From Flavobacterium amniphilum (GTDB lineage Bacteria > Bacteroidota > Bacteroidia > Flavobacteriales > Flavobacteriaceae), in NCBI RefSeq assembly GCF_023634845.1, contig NZ_JAMLJL010000007.1, forward strand, positions 124,001-188,000: a stretch of 64,000 nucleotides of DNA, read 5' to 3'. The position numbers and the translations under genes are program-made. Numbering within the stretch: position 1 is the first letter of the stretch; every line of letters begins with the position of its first letter. Under the pieces are notes generated by a model, which was not told where the DNA came from, searched no databases, and was given only the letters and a program-made list of their open reading frames with translations. Below are positions 38,187 through 49,246 of this stretch, piece after piece.

Positions 38187-38210
38187 AAAAACCCGCATGA
38201 AGCGGGTTTT
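38187..38210 (-). terminator. Intrinsic terminator of lpdA
   Basis: On the minus strand AAAACCCGC-ttcat-GCGGGTTTTTTG forms a GC stem with a T run about 25 bases beyond the lpdA stop. Confidence 0.82.
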
Positions 38211-38231
38211 AAAACATTTGAGGTTATTTTT

Positions 38232-39635
38232 TTAAACGTGTAATGCTCTGTTACCTGTAGCAGCTAAAGCGGCTTCTTTGATCGCTTCTGCAAACGTTGG
38301 ATGTGCATGTGACATTCTTGAAATATCTTCTGCTGAAGCTCTGAATTCCATTGCAGTTACGGCTTCAGCGATTAAATCAGCTGTACGTGCACCAATCATG
38401 TGAATTCCTAAGACTTCGTCAGTTTTTGCATCAGCAAGGATTTTAACGAAACCGTCTGTATCAGCACTTGCACGGGCACGTCCTAGTGCTTTGAAAGGGA
38501 AATTTCCTGCTTTGTATGCAATTCCCGCTTCTTTTAATTGCTCTTCGGTTTTTCCTACGGCAGCAACTTCAGGCCATGTGTAAACAACACCAGGGATTAA
38601 GTTGTAATCAATGTGTGGTTTTTGTCCTGCTAAATATTCAGCAACCATAACACCTTCTTCTTCTGCTTTATGTGCTAACATAGCACCACGTACTACATCA
38701 CCGATAGCATAAATGTTTGAAGCAGTTGTTTGTAAATGATCATTTACTTCAACTTGCCCTCTTTCGGTAATTTTAACACCGGCTTTATCAGCATTCAATC
38801 CGTCAGTATAAGGACGGCGGCCTACAGATACCAATGCGTAATCTCCTTCAAGAACAACTTCGTTACCTTTAGCATCGTCAGCTTTTACAGTTACGGCATT
38901 TCCGTTTCTTGATACTTCTTTTACTTTATGTGAAGTATAGAATTTCATGCCTTGTTTTTTTAATACTTTGGTTAACTCTTTTGATAAAGCACCATCCATA
39001 CCAGGAATGATTCTGTCCATGAATTCCACTACAGAAACCTGTGCGCCCAAACGCAAGTATACCTGGCCTAATTCCAATCCGATTACACCACCACCGATAA
39101 TTACGAAATGCTTAGGAACTTCAGTTAATTTTAAAGCTTCAGTTGAGGTAATGATTCTTTCTTTATCGATAGAGATGAAAGGCAAGCTTGAAGGTTTTGA
39201 ACCTGTCGCGATAATAGTGTTTTTTGCTTCGATTTTTTCAACTGAACCGTCATTCTTGGTTATGTTGATTGTAGTAGCATTTTCAAATGAACCAACACCT
39301 TCAAATACAGTGATGTTGTTTTTGTCCATTAAATATTTAACTCCGCCTGATGTTTGGTCAACTACAGCTTGTTTGCGGGCAATCATTTTTTCTAAATTCA
39401 CTTTTACTTCTCCTGAGACTTCAATCCCGTGATCAGCAAAATGTTGTAATTCTTCATAATGGTGTGAAGAAGCTAATAATGCTTTTGAAGGAATACAACC
39501 TACATTAAGACAGGTACCTCCAAGAGTTGAATATTTTTCAATAATAGCAGTTTTCATTCCTAATTGGGCACAACGGATTGCTGCTACATATCCACCGGGA
39601 CCTGAACCAATTACAACTACGTCAAATGAACTCAT
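38232..39635 (-). CDS. lpdA: Dihydrolipoyl dehydrogenase
   Basis: This FAD enzyme reoxidises dihydrolipoamide in the E3 step of the 2-oxo acid dehydrogenase complexes and glycine cleavage. The 467-residue protein has the FAD-binding 'VVIGSGPGGYVAAIRCAQ', the redox disulfide 'GGTCLNVGCIPSKALL', the NAD-binding 'VIIGGGVIGLELGQVY', 'YAIGDV' and the C-terminal His-Glu pair in 'HAHPTFAEAIKEA'. All active-site residues are present and the length is typical. It is a single gene with its own promoter and terminator. Confidence 0.97.
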   Translation of the reverse strand: MSSFDVVVIGSGPGGYVAAIRCAQLGMKTAIIEKYSTLGGTCLNVGCIPSKALLASSHHYEELQHFADHGIEVSGEVKVNLEKMIARKQAVVDQTSGGVKYLMDKNNITVFEGVGSFENATTINITKNDGSVEKIEAKNTIIATGSKPSSLPFISIDKERIITSTEALKLTEVPKHFVIIGGGVIGLELGQVYLRLGAQVSVVEFMDRIIPGMDGALSKELTKVLKKQGMKFYTSHKVKEVSRNGNAVTVKADDAKGNEVVLEGDYALVSVGRRPYTDGLNADKAGVKITERGQVEVNDHLQTTASNIYAIGDVVRGAMLAHKAEEEGVMVAEYLAGQKPHIDYNLIPGVVYTWPEVAAVGKTEEQLKEAGIAYKAGNFPFKALGRARASADTDGFVKILADAKTDEVLGIHMIGARTADLIAEAVTAMEFRASAEDISRMSHAHPTFAEAIKEAALAATGNRALHV

Positions 39636-39672
39636 AGTATATATTTTATGTTGTTTTTAAAAAAATCAACTG

Positions 39673-39680
39673 CAAAATTA
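39673..39680 (-). promoter_or_regulatory. Promoter -7 element of lpdA
   Basis: TAATTTTG matches TAnnTTTG 37 bases upstream of the lpdA ATG. No convincing -33 TTG is seen. Confidence 0.55.
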
Positions 39681-39743
39681 GTGAATTTTGTTTAGAAGGA
39701 AATTGTCTTTTAAGAAAATATGAGAAGAAAGGATTCAAATAAA

Positions 39744-39767
39744 AAGCCCTGATGTAATTCAGGGCTT
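39744..39767 (-). terminator. Intrinsic terminator of the leader-type peptide gene
   Basis: AAGCCCTGA and TCAGGGCTT pair perfectly over nine bases around a six-base loop, followed by T residues on the minus strand. It lies about ten bases after the peptide gene stop. Confidence 0.85.
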
Positions 39768-39775
39768 AAATTTTA

Positions 39776-39967
39776 TTAAACTGCGTCTTGGCAAGTGTAA
39801 ACCTGAGGACATCCGATGTAATCTGAACAATACCATGGTCCTGTTACGGAACCGGCGCAATCACATCCGCAAAGTGATAAATCGATTTTAGCCTTACCAT
39901 AAATTGTTTTTTGGCTTTCTGTTGATAATACTTCAGCTCCTGACAGATTTAAAAGTCTTGATTTCAT
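39776..39967 (-). CDS. Cys-rich leader-type (bacteriocin-like) peptide precursor
   Basis: This 63-residue peptide starts with 'MKSRLLNLSGAEVLSTESQKTI', shortened 'LLNLSGAEVLSTESQKTI', the leader pattern of Bacteroidota natural-product precursors that are usually cleaved after a double glycine by a C39 peptidase. Here the site reads YGK instead of GG or GA. The core contains six cysteines ('LCGCDC', 'YC', 'GC', 'TC') and ends in an acidic tail, which suits disulfides or modified rings. It stands alone with a perfect terminator. A C39 exporter lies about 21 kb away. The activity and the link between them are unproven; similar peptides are often multi-copy and of unknown function. Confidence 0.72.
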   Translation of the reverse strand: MKSRLLNLSGAEVLSTESQKTIYGKAKIDLSLCGCDCAGSVTGPWYCSDYIGCPQVYTCQDAV

Positions 39968-40026
39968 AATAAAAATTTTTAAGGTTAGACTGCTAAAGTA
40001 GTATTTTTATTACAAACAACCGATTT

Positions 40027-40479
40027 TTAAATGTCAAAAACAGTCGTGTTTTTTACCTCACCAATCATAAAAGACGAATGGGTACTTCCTATGTGCTTGA
40101 TAGAAGTTAGTTTGGTAACCATAAACTCACGGTATTCTTCCATGTCTCTTACGCAAATTTTTAAGATATAGTCATAATCACCACTAACATGGAAGCATTC
40201 AAGTACTTCGTCTAATTTTAAAATTGCGTTTTCAAATTCGGCAATAAAATCCTTGGCATGTTGAATCAATTTAATATGGCAGAAAACTACATAACTTTTA
40301 CCCACTTTATTGCGGTCAACCAAAGCAACATACTTTTTAATTGTACCGTCTTTTTCAAGTTTCTTGATTCGTTCATAAACAGCAGTAACAGAAAGATTTA
40401 ATTTCATTGATAATTCTTTTGTTGTACTTTTGCTGTCCGTCTGAAGTAATTTCAGTAATTTTTTATCTATAGCATCCAT
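40027..40479 (-). CDS. Lrp/AsnC-family transcriptional regulator
   Basis: The 150-residue protein has an N-terminal winged helix-turn-helix ('DAIDKKLLKLLQTDSKSTTKEL', 'LSVTAVYERIKKLEKDGTIKKY') and a C-terminal RAM ligand-binding domain ('VLECFHVSGDYDYILKICVRD', motif 'GDYDYILK'). Members oligomerise and respond to amino acids. The effector is unknown. It is divergent from the RluA-type gene and may control itself. Confidence 0.94.
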   Translation of the reverse strand: MDAIDKKLLKLLQTDSKSTTKELSMKLNLSVTAVYERIKKLEKDGTIKKYVALVDRNKVGKSYVVFCHIKLIQHAKDFIAEFENAILKLDEVLECFHVSGDYDYILKICVRDMEEYREFMVTKLTSIKHIGSTHSSFMIGEVKNTTVFDI

Positions 40480-40541
40480 TTTTTTTCAGGATTTGAATTG
40501 TTGAATATTAAATTTGAATTATAAAAAAATCTAATTAAATG

Positions 40542-40549
40542 CAAAATTA
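40542..40549 (-). promoter_or_regulatory. Promoter -7 element of the Lrp-family gene
   Basis: TAATTTTG matches TAnnTTTG 62 bases upstream of the regulator's ATG, in an AT-rich divergent spacer. Confidence 0.5.
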
Positions 40550-40642
40550 TAGATTTTACTTCTAATAATGTTAAAAATTGCTTAAAAATATTCTATTTAT
40601 ATTGAATTAAGCTATTTTTTTATAACCTTCAGTTTGCTTTAG

Positions 40643-42313
40643 ATGCTAAAAAACCATTTTCAATCTTTCAAATCGGATATTTCAGGAATTTCGTTACCGG
40701 AAAAATTTACGTTCCCATTTTACTATGACCCGCATTCATTGGCGATGTTGGCTTCTGCCGAATTGAAGGATTATTTAGCTTCACAATCAGATTTTGAACA
40801 CAATTTCGGATTGGATACTGATCAGGCCGGTTTAGTAATTGGAAAAATGTTCGGGGTTTTGGTTTGTCAGGATCAGAATGGTGAATTGGGTTATTTGTGG
40901 GCTTTTTCCGGAAAATTGGCAGAAGTTAACCATTTGGATTATTTTGTGCCAACTGTTTTTGATATGTTGGATCCTAAGGGGTTTTTCAAAAAAGAAGAAG
41001 AAGTAATCAATTCTCTTAACAGACAGGTTGAAATTCTGGAAAATCAAAAGGATTATCTGGATTCGGTTGTGAATTTGCAGGGTGTGCGGGTTGAAGCAGC
41101 TGCTGATATTAAACGGCATAAAGATCATGTCAAGTCACAAAAAAAAGTACGAAACAGAAAACGGACTGAAAATGAATCGGTTTTAACTGAAGTAGCTTTT
41201 GTTCAATTGCTTAAAGAATTGAATGAGGAAAGTCAGCAGGAAGGTATTTTACTGAAAAAGATGACGGCTTATTGGAATTATAAAATTATTGACGCCCAAA
41301 ATGAACTGAAAGTATACGAAGACTCCATCTGTAAGTTAAAAGAAGAACGGAAGCAGAAATCAGCAGCTTTACAGCAAAAATTATTCGCAGAATATTCTTT
41401 TCTGAATCAATACGGAAAAAAGAAAAGTCTGGGGGAGATTTTTGATGATAATCCGCCGGCAGGTGCTGGTGAATGTGCGGCACCTAAATTACTTCATTTT
41501 GCGTTTAAAGAAGGTTTGAAGCCGATTTGTATTGCTGAGTTTTGGTGGGGACAATCGCCAAAATCGGAAGTCCGTAAACACGGTCAGTTTTATGCAGCCT
41601 GTAAAAGCAAATGTGAACCTATTTTACTTGGACATATGCTTGAAGGGATTGATATGGATGATAATCCTTTTTTAGAAAATCCGGCCGAGGGAAAAGATAT
41701 TACCGTAGTTTTTGAAGATGAATTTTTAGCTGTAATTAACAAGCCTGCCGAATTTTTATCAGTTCCCGGAAAAGAAATTCAAGATTCGGTTTACCAAAGA
41801 GTGAAATTGATGTATCCGAATGCTACAGGGCCTTTGATTGTGCATCGCCTGGATATGTCGACTTCAGGTTTGATGCTGATTGCTAAAACGGAAAAGGTTT
41901 ATGTCATGTTACAGCATCAATTTATAAATCGTACGGTTAAAAAATGTTATGAAGCGTTGTTGGATGGTGTTCTTGTAGATAAAAACGGATTTATTGACTT
42001 GCCATTACGGGTTGATTTGGACGATCGCCCACGTCAATTGGTTTGCTATGAATATGGAAAACAGGCCCAAACAGAATGGGAACTTATAGCAGTGGAAAAC
42101 GGAAAGACGCGGGTTCATTTTTATCCTATTACCGGAAGAACACATCAGTTGCGTGTTCATGCTTCGCATCCGCTGGGATTGAATACGGCTATTGTAGGTG
42201 ATGATTTGTATGGAACTAAATCAAACCGTCTGTATTTGCATGCAAAATCCATTACCTTTAAGCATCCTGTCAGTCATGAAGAAATGAAATTGACTGTTGA
42301 GGCTAATTTTTAA
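40643..42313 (+). CDS. RluA-family pseudouridine synthase with N-terminal coiled-coil extension
   Basis: The last 210 residues form an RluA-type catalytic domain with 'NKPAEFLSVPGK', the catalytic aspartate in 'VHRLDMSTSGLML', 'KKCYEALLDG' and 'GRTHQLRVH'. The first 340 residues are not in E. coli RluA: they include 'FPFYYDPHSLAMLASAELKDY', a long coiled coil (about 115-265) and a 'GECAAPKLLHFA' motif with 'FWWGQSPKS'. This long form (about 550 residues) is a known variant in Bacteroidota and Vibrio-type bacteria. The rRNA or tRNA target is unknown. Confidence 0.92.
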   Translation: MLKNHFQSFKSDISGISLPEKFTFPFYYDPHSLAMLASAELKDYLASQSDFEHNFGLDTDQAGLVIGKMFGVLVCQDQNGELGYLWAFSGKLAEVNHLDYFVPTVFDMLDPKGFFKKEEEVINSLNRQVEILENQKDYLDSVVNLQGVRVEAAADIKRHKDHVKSQKKVRNRKRTENESVLTEVAFVQLLKELNEESQQEGILLKKMTAYWNYKIIDAQNELKVYEDSICKLKEERKQKSAALQQKLFAEYSFLNQYGKKKSLGEIFDDNPPAGAGECAAPKLLHFAFKEGLKPICIAEFWWGQSPKSEVRKHGQFYAACKSKCEPILLGHMLEGIDMDDNPFLENPAEGKDITVVFEDEFLAVINKPAEFLSVPGKEIQDSVYQRVKLMYPNATGPLIVHRLDMSTSGLMLIAKTEKVYVMLQHQFINRTVKKCYEALLDGVLVDKNGFIDLPLRVDLDDRPRQLVCYEYGKQAQTEWELIAVENGKTRVHFYPITGRTHQLRVHASHPLGLNTAIVGDDLYGTKSNRLYLHAKSITFKHPVSHEEMKLTVEANF

Positions 42314-42326
42314 GGTAGTTAGCACT

Positions 42327-42809
42327 TTAGGGTTTGTCCTGTCCGATGAACCGTTCTCTCCCAAATAAAAAGTTAATCGCCTTTTTGATATTCCGGTCAA
42401 TACTTTCTTCTTTTTTTAGTGAAGCTATGTAGCGGATGATTTCTTTTTGCTTTGATGGAGGAAGACTCTCAAAGATTTTTTTTGCCTCAGGGTTTTCGTT
42501 TAAAGCAGTAATCAATTTTGGATTAGGAATGATACTTCGGTCATCAGGATCAAAAGCAATTTCAATCTCTATTATTTCACCAATCCGTTGTGGTGATCTG
42601 GAGAGCATGACTGTGTTGATGTATAACCGCCATTCTCCGCTGTATCTTACCAGAGTTTGTTTATAACTGTCACCATTGACTGTTCCTTTTATTGGTATTT
42701 GTCCTTTATCTTTTCCAAATTCCCTGAAGATTTCCTGAAGAATTTCATCAGGAACAAACACAAAGGGATTGATTCCTATTAGTTTTAAATCGGTTTTGAA
42801 TTTGTGCAT
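42327..42809 (-). CDS. DUF1905 / YdeI (OmdA)-like protein
   Basis: This 160-residue protein combines a DUF1905 beta-barrel-like domain ('FVFVPDEILQEI', 'IPIKGTVNGDSYKQTLVRYSGEWRLYIN', the core 'GEWRLYINTVML') with a C-terminal bacteriocin-resistance YdeI/OmdA helix region ('FESLPPSKQKEIIRYIASLKKEESIDRNI', core 'SLPPSKQKEIIRYI'). It has no signal peptide. The function is uncertain. It converges with the RluA-type gene only 13 bases away. Confidence 0.85.
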   Translation of the reverse strand: MHKFKTDLKLIGINPFVFVPDEILQEIFREFGKDKGQIPIKGTVNGDSYKQTLVRYSGEWRLYINTVMLSRSPQRIGEIIEIEIAFDPDDRSIIPNPKLITALNENPEAKKIFESLPPSKQKEIIRYIASLKKEESIDRNIKKAINFLFGRERFIGQDKP

Positions 42810-42854
42810 GGATATTTGATTTTGATTCGAAAACTTTCTTTAAAGTAATAAAAA

Positions 42855-42875
42855 AATCCCGGATTGACCGGGATT
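42855..42875 (-). terminator. Intrinsic terminator of the APC permease gene
   Basis: AATCCCGG-attga-CCGGGATT with a T run on the minus strand, seven bases after the permease stop. Confidence 0.82.
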
Positions 42876-42881
42876 GTATTT

Positions 42882-44594
42882 TTAATCTTCTATAGTTGCT
42901 TTTAATTTAGACTTGTTCAGCTTACTGTTGTTGAATCCGTAAAGCATGTAAACAACGAAACCTATTACTAACCAGCATCCAAACCATGTCCAGTTAGTAA
43001 CAGTCATTCCTGTTAGTAAATAGCTACACGATATTAAACCCAATAATGGGATTAATGATAAATCCTTGATAAATGCAATAAATGCCATGATGATTGCTAA
43101 TGAATAAAAAACAATCAACGGAATATTTACAGCAATTTTTGATGAATCTGAAAAGTCGAAAATCTCACTGAAATAAGTCGGGAAATTTAAGTGGACAATC
43201 GTCAATGATGCAATCAATAAAACAGGATAAACAAATTTGGAATTAATGTAAGGTAAATGGAATTTTCCTTTTTCTTTTTGTCTTCTCGGAATTAACATAA
43301 CTCCACCGCAAACCAGAATAAATGCAAACAAAGTTCCAATACTTGTAAAGTCTAATACGAAAGTTTTATCGGTAAAGAAAATCGGAATACCCACAACTAA
43401 TCCGGTCAGGATCGTTGAAAATCCGGGAGTTTTGTATTTAGGGTGAATTTGTTCGAATTTTTTTGGCAATAAACCATCTCTACTCATACTCATCCAGATA
43501 CGTGGTTGTCCCATCTGGAAAACAAGCATTACACTTGTCATGGCAACTACTGCACAAATTGCAATTAAGAAATGCATTACAGGTGAATTTAACTGTGCTT
43601 TTTCGAAGATAAATGCCAATGGATCTCCTACACCTTCAAATAATTTATAATCAGCAGCGCCGGTTAAAACAAGTGCTAATAAAATATATACGATTGTACA
43701 GATGACAAGGGAATAAATCATTCCTCTCGGTAAGTCTTTTTGAGGGTTTTTACTTTCTTCCGCTAAAACTGATACAGCGTCAAAACCAATGTATGCAAAG
43801 AATACACCGCTTACAGCCATCATAACACCTTTGAAACCATTTGGCATAAAACTCTTAACACCTTCTGTATTTACAGGTGTCCAATTGTGGGTCAAATCGT
43901 TTGAAAATATAAAATAGCCTCCAACAACAATTACCATTAATACAACAAGCATTTTGATAAGAACCATCACATTACTGAAATTCTTACTTTCTTTAACTCC
44001 TTTGTAAACCAGAAAAGTAATTCCGATATTGATTAATAAAGCCGGTAAATCGAAGATTATTTTTAATCCTCCAATGATTGGTGCGTTGTTCCATGCGATG
44101 AAGGATTCTCCTTGCGTTGCATGTTTAGCTTCCTGATAACTGGTTGATAAGAATTCGGGCAGATGTACGCCACATTGATCTAATAAAGAGGTGAAATAGT
44201 CACTCCAACTGAATGCTACATAAATATTACCGATAGAGTATTCCATTAATAACGCCCAGCCAATTAACCATGCAAAAACTTCCCCAAAGCTGGCATAAGC
44301 ATAAGTGTAAGCACTTCCCGATACAGGTATTCTACTGGCAAATTCTGAATAACACATGGCAGTAAAGCCACAGGCAATAGCCACAATGATAAAAAGAAAT
44401 ACAACGCCCGGACCTCCGCTGAAAACGGCGCTTCCCAAACTGCTGAAACTTCCGGCACCAAGGATAGCTGCTATTCCGAAAAAAGTTAAATCTTTTACTG
44501 TGAGTACTTTGTTCAATCCGGAGTGTTCCCCATCCCCGCCTTGTTGTAATATGGATGCAAGTGTTTTTTTTCTAAATAAATTTGAAAATGACAT
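42882..44594 (-). CDS. APC-family amino acid permease
   Basis: The 570-residue protein has about 14 hydrophobic helices and the APC signature: a first helix with 'FGIAAILGAGSFSSLG' (the GAG substrate-binding kink), 'YSEFASRIPVSGSAYTYAYASFGE' (core 'FASRIPVSGSAY') and 'FFAYIGFDAVSVLAEES'. It is a proton- or antiport-driven amino acid transporter in the inner membrane, most like the CAT group. The substrate is not set by sequence. Single gene with its own terminator. Confidence 0.92.
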   Translation of the reverse strand: MSFSNLFRKKTLASILQQGGDGEHSGLNKVLTVKDLTFFGIAAILGAGSFSSLGSAVFSGGPGVVFLFIIVAIACGFTAMCYSEFASRIPVSGSAYTYAYASFGEVFAWLIGWALLMEYSIGNIYVAFSWSDYFTSLLDQCGVHLPEFLSTSYQEAKHATQGESFIAWNNAPIIGGLKIIFDLPALLINIGITFLVYKGVKESKNFSNVMVLIKMLVVLMVIVVGGYFIFSNDLTHNWTPVNTEGVKSFMPNGFKGVMMAVSGVFFAYIGFDAVSVLAEESKNPQKDLPRGMIYSLVICTIVYILLALVLTGAADYKLFEGVGDPLAFIFEKAQLNSPVMHFLIAICAVVAMTSVMLVFQMGQPRIWMSMSRDGLLPKKFEQIHPKYKTPGFSTILTGLVVGIPIFFTDKTFVLDFTSIGTLFAFILVCGGVMLIPRRQKEKGKFHLPYINSKFVYPVLLIASLTIVHLNFPTYFSEIFDFSDSSKIAVNIPLIVFYSLAIIMAFIAFIKDLSLIPLLGLISCSYLLTGMTVTNWTWFGCWLVIGFVVYMLYGFNNSKLNKSKLKATIED

Positions 44595-44679
44595 ATAATT
44601 TGTTTGGTTTGTTTGTTAAAAGCCAACAAATATATAAAACCAATTGGTAATTAGGGGATATGTTGATAAATTAAAGGAA

Positions 44680-44705
44680 AAAGGCGACCTTTTGTGGTCG
44701 CCTTT
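44680..44705 (-). terminator. Intrinsic terminator of katG
   Basis: AAAGGCGACC-acaaaa-GGTCGCCTTT on the minus strand is a ten-pair stem followed by T residues, about 20 bases after the katG stop. Confidence 0.88.
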
Positions 44706-44726
44706 AAATAAAATTTATTATTTATT

Positions 44727-47295
<2,569 letters not shown>

Positions 47296-47931
47296 ATGGC
47301 ATTAGTAGGAAAAAAATTCCCTAACATTACCGTTGATGCAATCTCTGAAATGGGAGATAATTTAAGAATCAACATCTTGGAAGAAGCAACAAAAAACAAC
47401 AAAAAAGTATTGTTATTCTGGTATCCAAAAGATTTTACTTTTGTTTGTCCAACAGAGTTACATGCTTTCCAAGCTGCTTTACCTGATTTTGAACAAAGAA
47501 ATACTGTGGTGATCGGTGCATCTTGTGATACTAATGAAGTGCACTTTGCATGGTTGAATACTGCAAAAAATAATGGTGGTATCGAAGGTGTTACTTATCC
47601 TTTATTAGCTGATACTACGCGTAATCTATCTAAAGCACTGGATATTTTAGATGCTCAAGAAGTATACGATGAAGAATCAAATGATATTTTAGTTGAAGGT
47701 TCTAATGTAACTTTCCGCGCTACTTATTTAATCGATGAAACAGGGAAAATTTTCCACGAAAGCGTAAATGACATGCCATTAGGAAGAAATGTTGGTGAAT
47801 ATTTACGCTTAATCGATGCTTATACCCATGTTCAGACTAAAGGTGAGGTTTGTCCTGCTAACTGGGAACAAGGTAAAGAAGCTATGAATGCTGACAGATT
47901 GAGTACAGCTGCTTATTTAAGCCAAAACTAA
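47296..47931 (+). CDS. 2-Cys peroxiredoxin (AhpC/Prx type)
   Basis: The 211-residue protein reduces hydrogen peroxide and organic peroxides. The peroxidatic Cys51 is in 'DFTFVCPTEL', with the conserved 'RNTVVIGASCD' strand, and the resolving cysteine is in 'GEVCPANWEQG' near residue 173, so it is a typical 2-Cys enzyme that needs a thioredoxin or AhpF-type reductant. A thioredoxin-like gene follows 90 bases later and is the likely partner. The family name AhpC is probable, but Prx1-like is equally possible. Confidence 0.93.
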   Translation: MALVGKKFPNITVDAISEMGDNLRINILEEATKNNKKVLLFWYPKDFTFVCPTELHAFQAALPDFEQRNTVVIGASCDTNEVHFAWLNTAKNNGGIEGVTYPLLADTTRNLSKALDILDAQEVYDEESNDILVEGSNVTFRATYLIDETGKIFHESVNDMPLGRNVGEYLRLIDAYTHVQTKGEVCPANWEQGKEAMNADRLSTAAYLSQN

Positions 47932-47945
47932 GAAATCAATACTAA

Positions 47946-47998
47946 TGAAATTCCAAATTCCAATTTGAAGGGTGTTTCTTTGGATGGTTGGGATTTGG
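47946..47998. repeat. Imperfect inverted repeat between the peroxiredoxin and thioredoxin genes
   Basis: The arms AATTCCAAATTCCAA and TTGGGATTTGGAATT pair over about 17 positions with few mismatches, around a loop of about 20 bases. It has no T run, so it is not a simple terminator. It may be a processing or attenuation hairpin, or a dispersed palindromic repeat. Confidence 0.65.
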
Positions 47999-48021
47999 AA
48001 TTCTTTTTTAAACAAAAGAGT

Positions 48022-48330
48022 ATGTTACACGAATTAAATGAAGATACGCTGCAAAACGTTGTTAATGACAATGAAAAAGTTGTAGTACAATTTTCGGCTT
48101 CATGGTGTGGTAATTGCCGTATTATGAAACCGAAATTTAAAAAACTGGCATCTGAAAACGAAAGCATAACATTTGTAATCGTTGATGCTGAAAATTCCCC
48201 AGAATCAAGAAAACTGGCAAATGTTTCCAATTTACCTACGTTTGCAACATTTGTTGGTGGAAAACTGGTGAATGAAACACAAACGAATAAGGCTGAAGTT
48301 TTAACCGAATTGGTTAACGAAATTATTTAA
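48022..48330 (+). CDS. Thioredoxin-family protein
   Basis: This 102-residue protein has a thioredoxin fold with the redox motif 'SWCGNCRIM' and the cis-proline in 'SNLPTFATF'. The start is the ATG giving 'MLHELNED'; a longer TTG frame reads through an inverted repeat and is rejected. It follows the peroxiredoxin gene and precedes a small conserved gene by two bases, so it is probably the reductant in a peroxide-defence operon. The CGNC motif differs from the CGPC of general thioredoxin. Confidence 0.92.
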   Translation: MLHELNEDTLQNVVNDNEKVVVQFSASWCGNCRIMKPKFKKLASENESITFVIVDAENSPESRKLANVSNLPTFATFVGGKLVNETQTNKAEVLTELVNEII

Positions 48331-48332
48331 TC

Positions 48333-48590
48333 ATGAAGTTACCAGTGATCAAACACCTGACTCAGTTTATAGAAGAAAATGATCAGGATTATATTGTAGA
48401 AACCATTGAAGTGCTTGAAGCTTTGACTGAAATACCTTCTTTAAAAGATGAGGAACTGGATGTTATTGGTGAGTTGATTTCAAATATGTACGGTGCTTTG
48501 GAAGTGAATAAAATGGTGAAAGCAGGAACAGATAAAAAAGAAGCGTTGAATGCTTTTATGCAAAGGGTTCTCGGTTCTATTGATAAATAA
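48333..48590 (+). CDS. Small conserved Bacteroidota protein (DUF6952-like)
   Basis: This 85-residue, mostly helical acidic protein starts two bases after the thioredoxin-like stop and is very likely co-translated. From memory it matches a small Bacteroidota family (DUF6952) that travels with peroxiredoxin and thioredoxin genes; the number was not checked. It contains 'GELISNMYGALEVNKMVKAG' as its most distinctive stretch ('NMYGALEVNKMV'). Function unknown. Confidence 0.75.
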   Translation: MKLPVIKHLTQFIEENDQDYIVETIEVLEALTEIPSLKDEELDVIGELISNMYGALEVNKMVKAGTDKKEALNAFMQRVLGSIDK

Positions 48591-48618
48591 AAAAGCTCTC
48601 AAATTTGAGAGCTTTTTT
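48589..48618. terminator. Bidirectional terminator
   Basis: A perfect 30-bp palindrome, AAAAAAGCTCTCAAA and its reverse complement, with A/T tracts on both sides. It ends both the peroxiredoxin-thioredoxin operon and the convergent DoxX-like gene. Confidence 0.9.
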
Positions 48619-48619
48619 A

Positions 48620-48994
48620 TTATGGAGTAACAATGCCTTTGTATCGGTTCCAATAGCTGTAAATCAGAAATAAATTAGCAAACAGTACAAATAAACCAAT
48701 TGCTAAGTTTTCGGGAGTCATCATTAAGTTTATCAGTAAAATATTAACAGTCACAGGTAATACTACCAGATTAGCGAGAGGTACATATTTACCGGCTATG
48801 AATGCAACTCCACATAAAAGTTCAATTCCTTTAGCGAGTGGCATGATGTAATGGGAGGCTACAATCCCGGCTTTAAAGGCTTTAAATTCGCCTACAGCTT
48901 CGGTTTCAGGTGCTAATTTCAGGAAAAATGCTAATGAGGCCCAAATGAATAAAGCTCCCAGCAATACCCTGATGATAATCGTTAATGCTTTCAT
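48620..48994 (-). CDS. DoxX-like membrane protein
   Basis: This 124-residue protein has four hydrophobic helices ('IIRVLLGALFIWASLAFF', 'IELLCGVAFIAG', 'NLVVLPVTVNILLINLMM', 'IGLFVLFANLFLIYSYW'), the layout of the DoxX/DoxD family. Related proteins take part in thiol and redox stress, which fits the oxidative-stress neighbourhood, but its reaction is unknown. Confidence 0.82.
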   Translation of the reverse strand: MKALTIIIRVLLGALFIWASLAFFLKLAPETEAVGEFKAFKAGIVASHYIMPLAKGIELLCGVAFIAGKYVPLANLVVLPVTVNILLINLMMTPENLAIGLFVLFANLFLIYSYWNRYKGIVTP

Positions 48995-49246
48995 AAGTCT
49001 TTAATTTTAAGTTACTATAAAGTTACCAAAAATTATCTTACAAAAATCATAAAGCATTTATAAATAAGTGGTTATAGCCTTTGAATTCCGTGTTTTTTTG
49101 TGTCAGTTCTGTTTTTTGAAATTGTAAAAAATACAAGCTGAATTATGGGATCCGATTCTGAAAGGCATGTTATTTCTTTGTTAAGTTCTGGGACAAATTA
49201 TCGGTTTTTTTCTGTACTTTTGGATGCAATTAAAAAAATAGAAACA

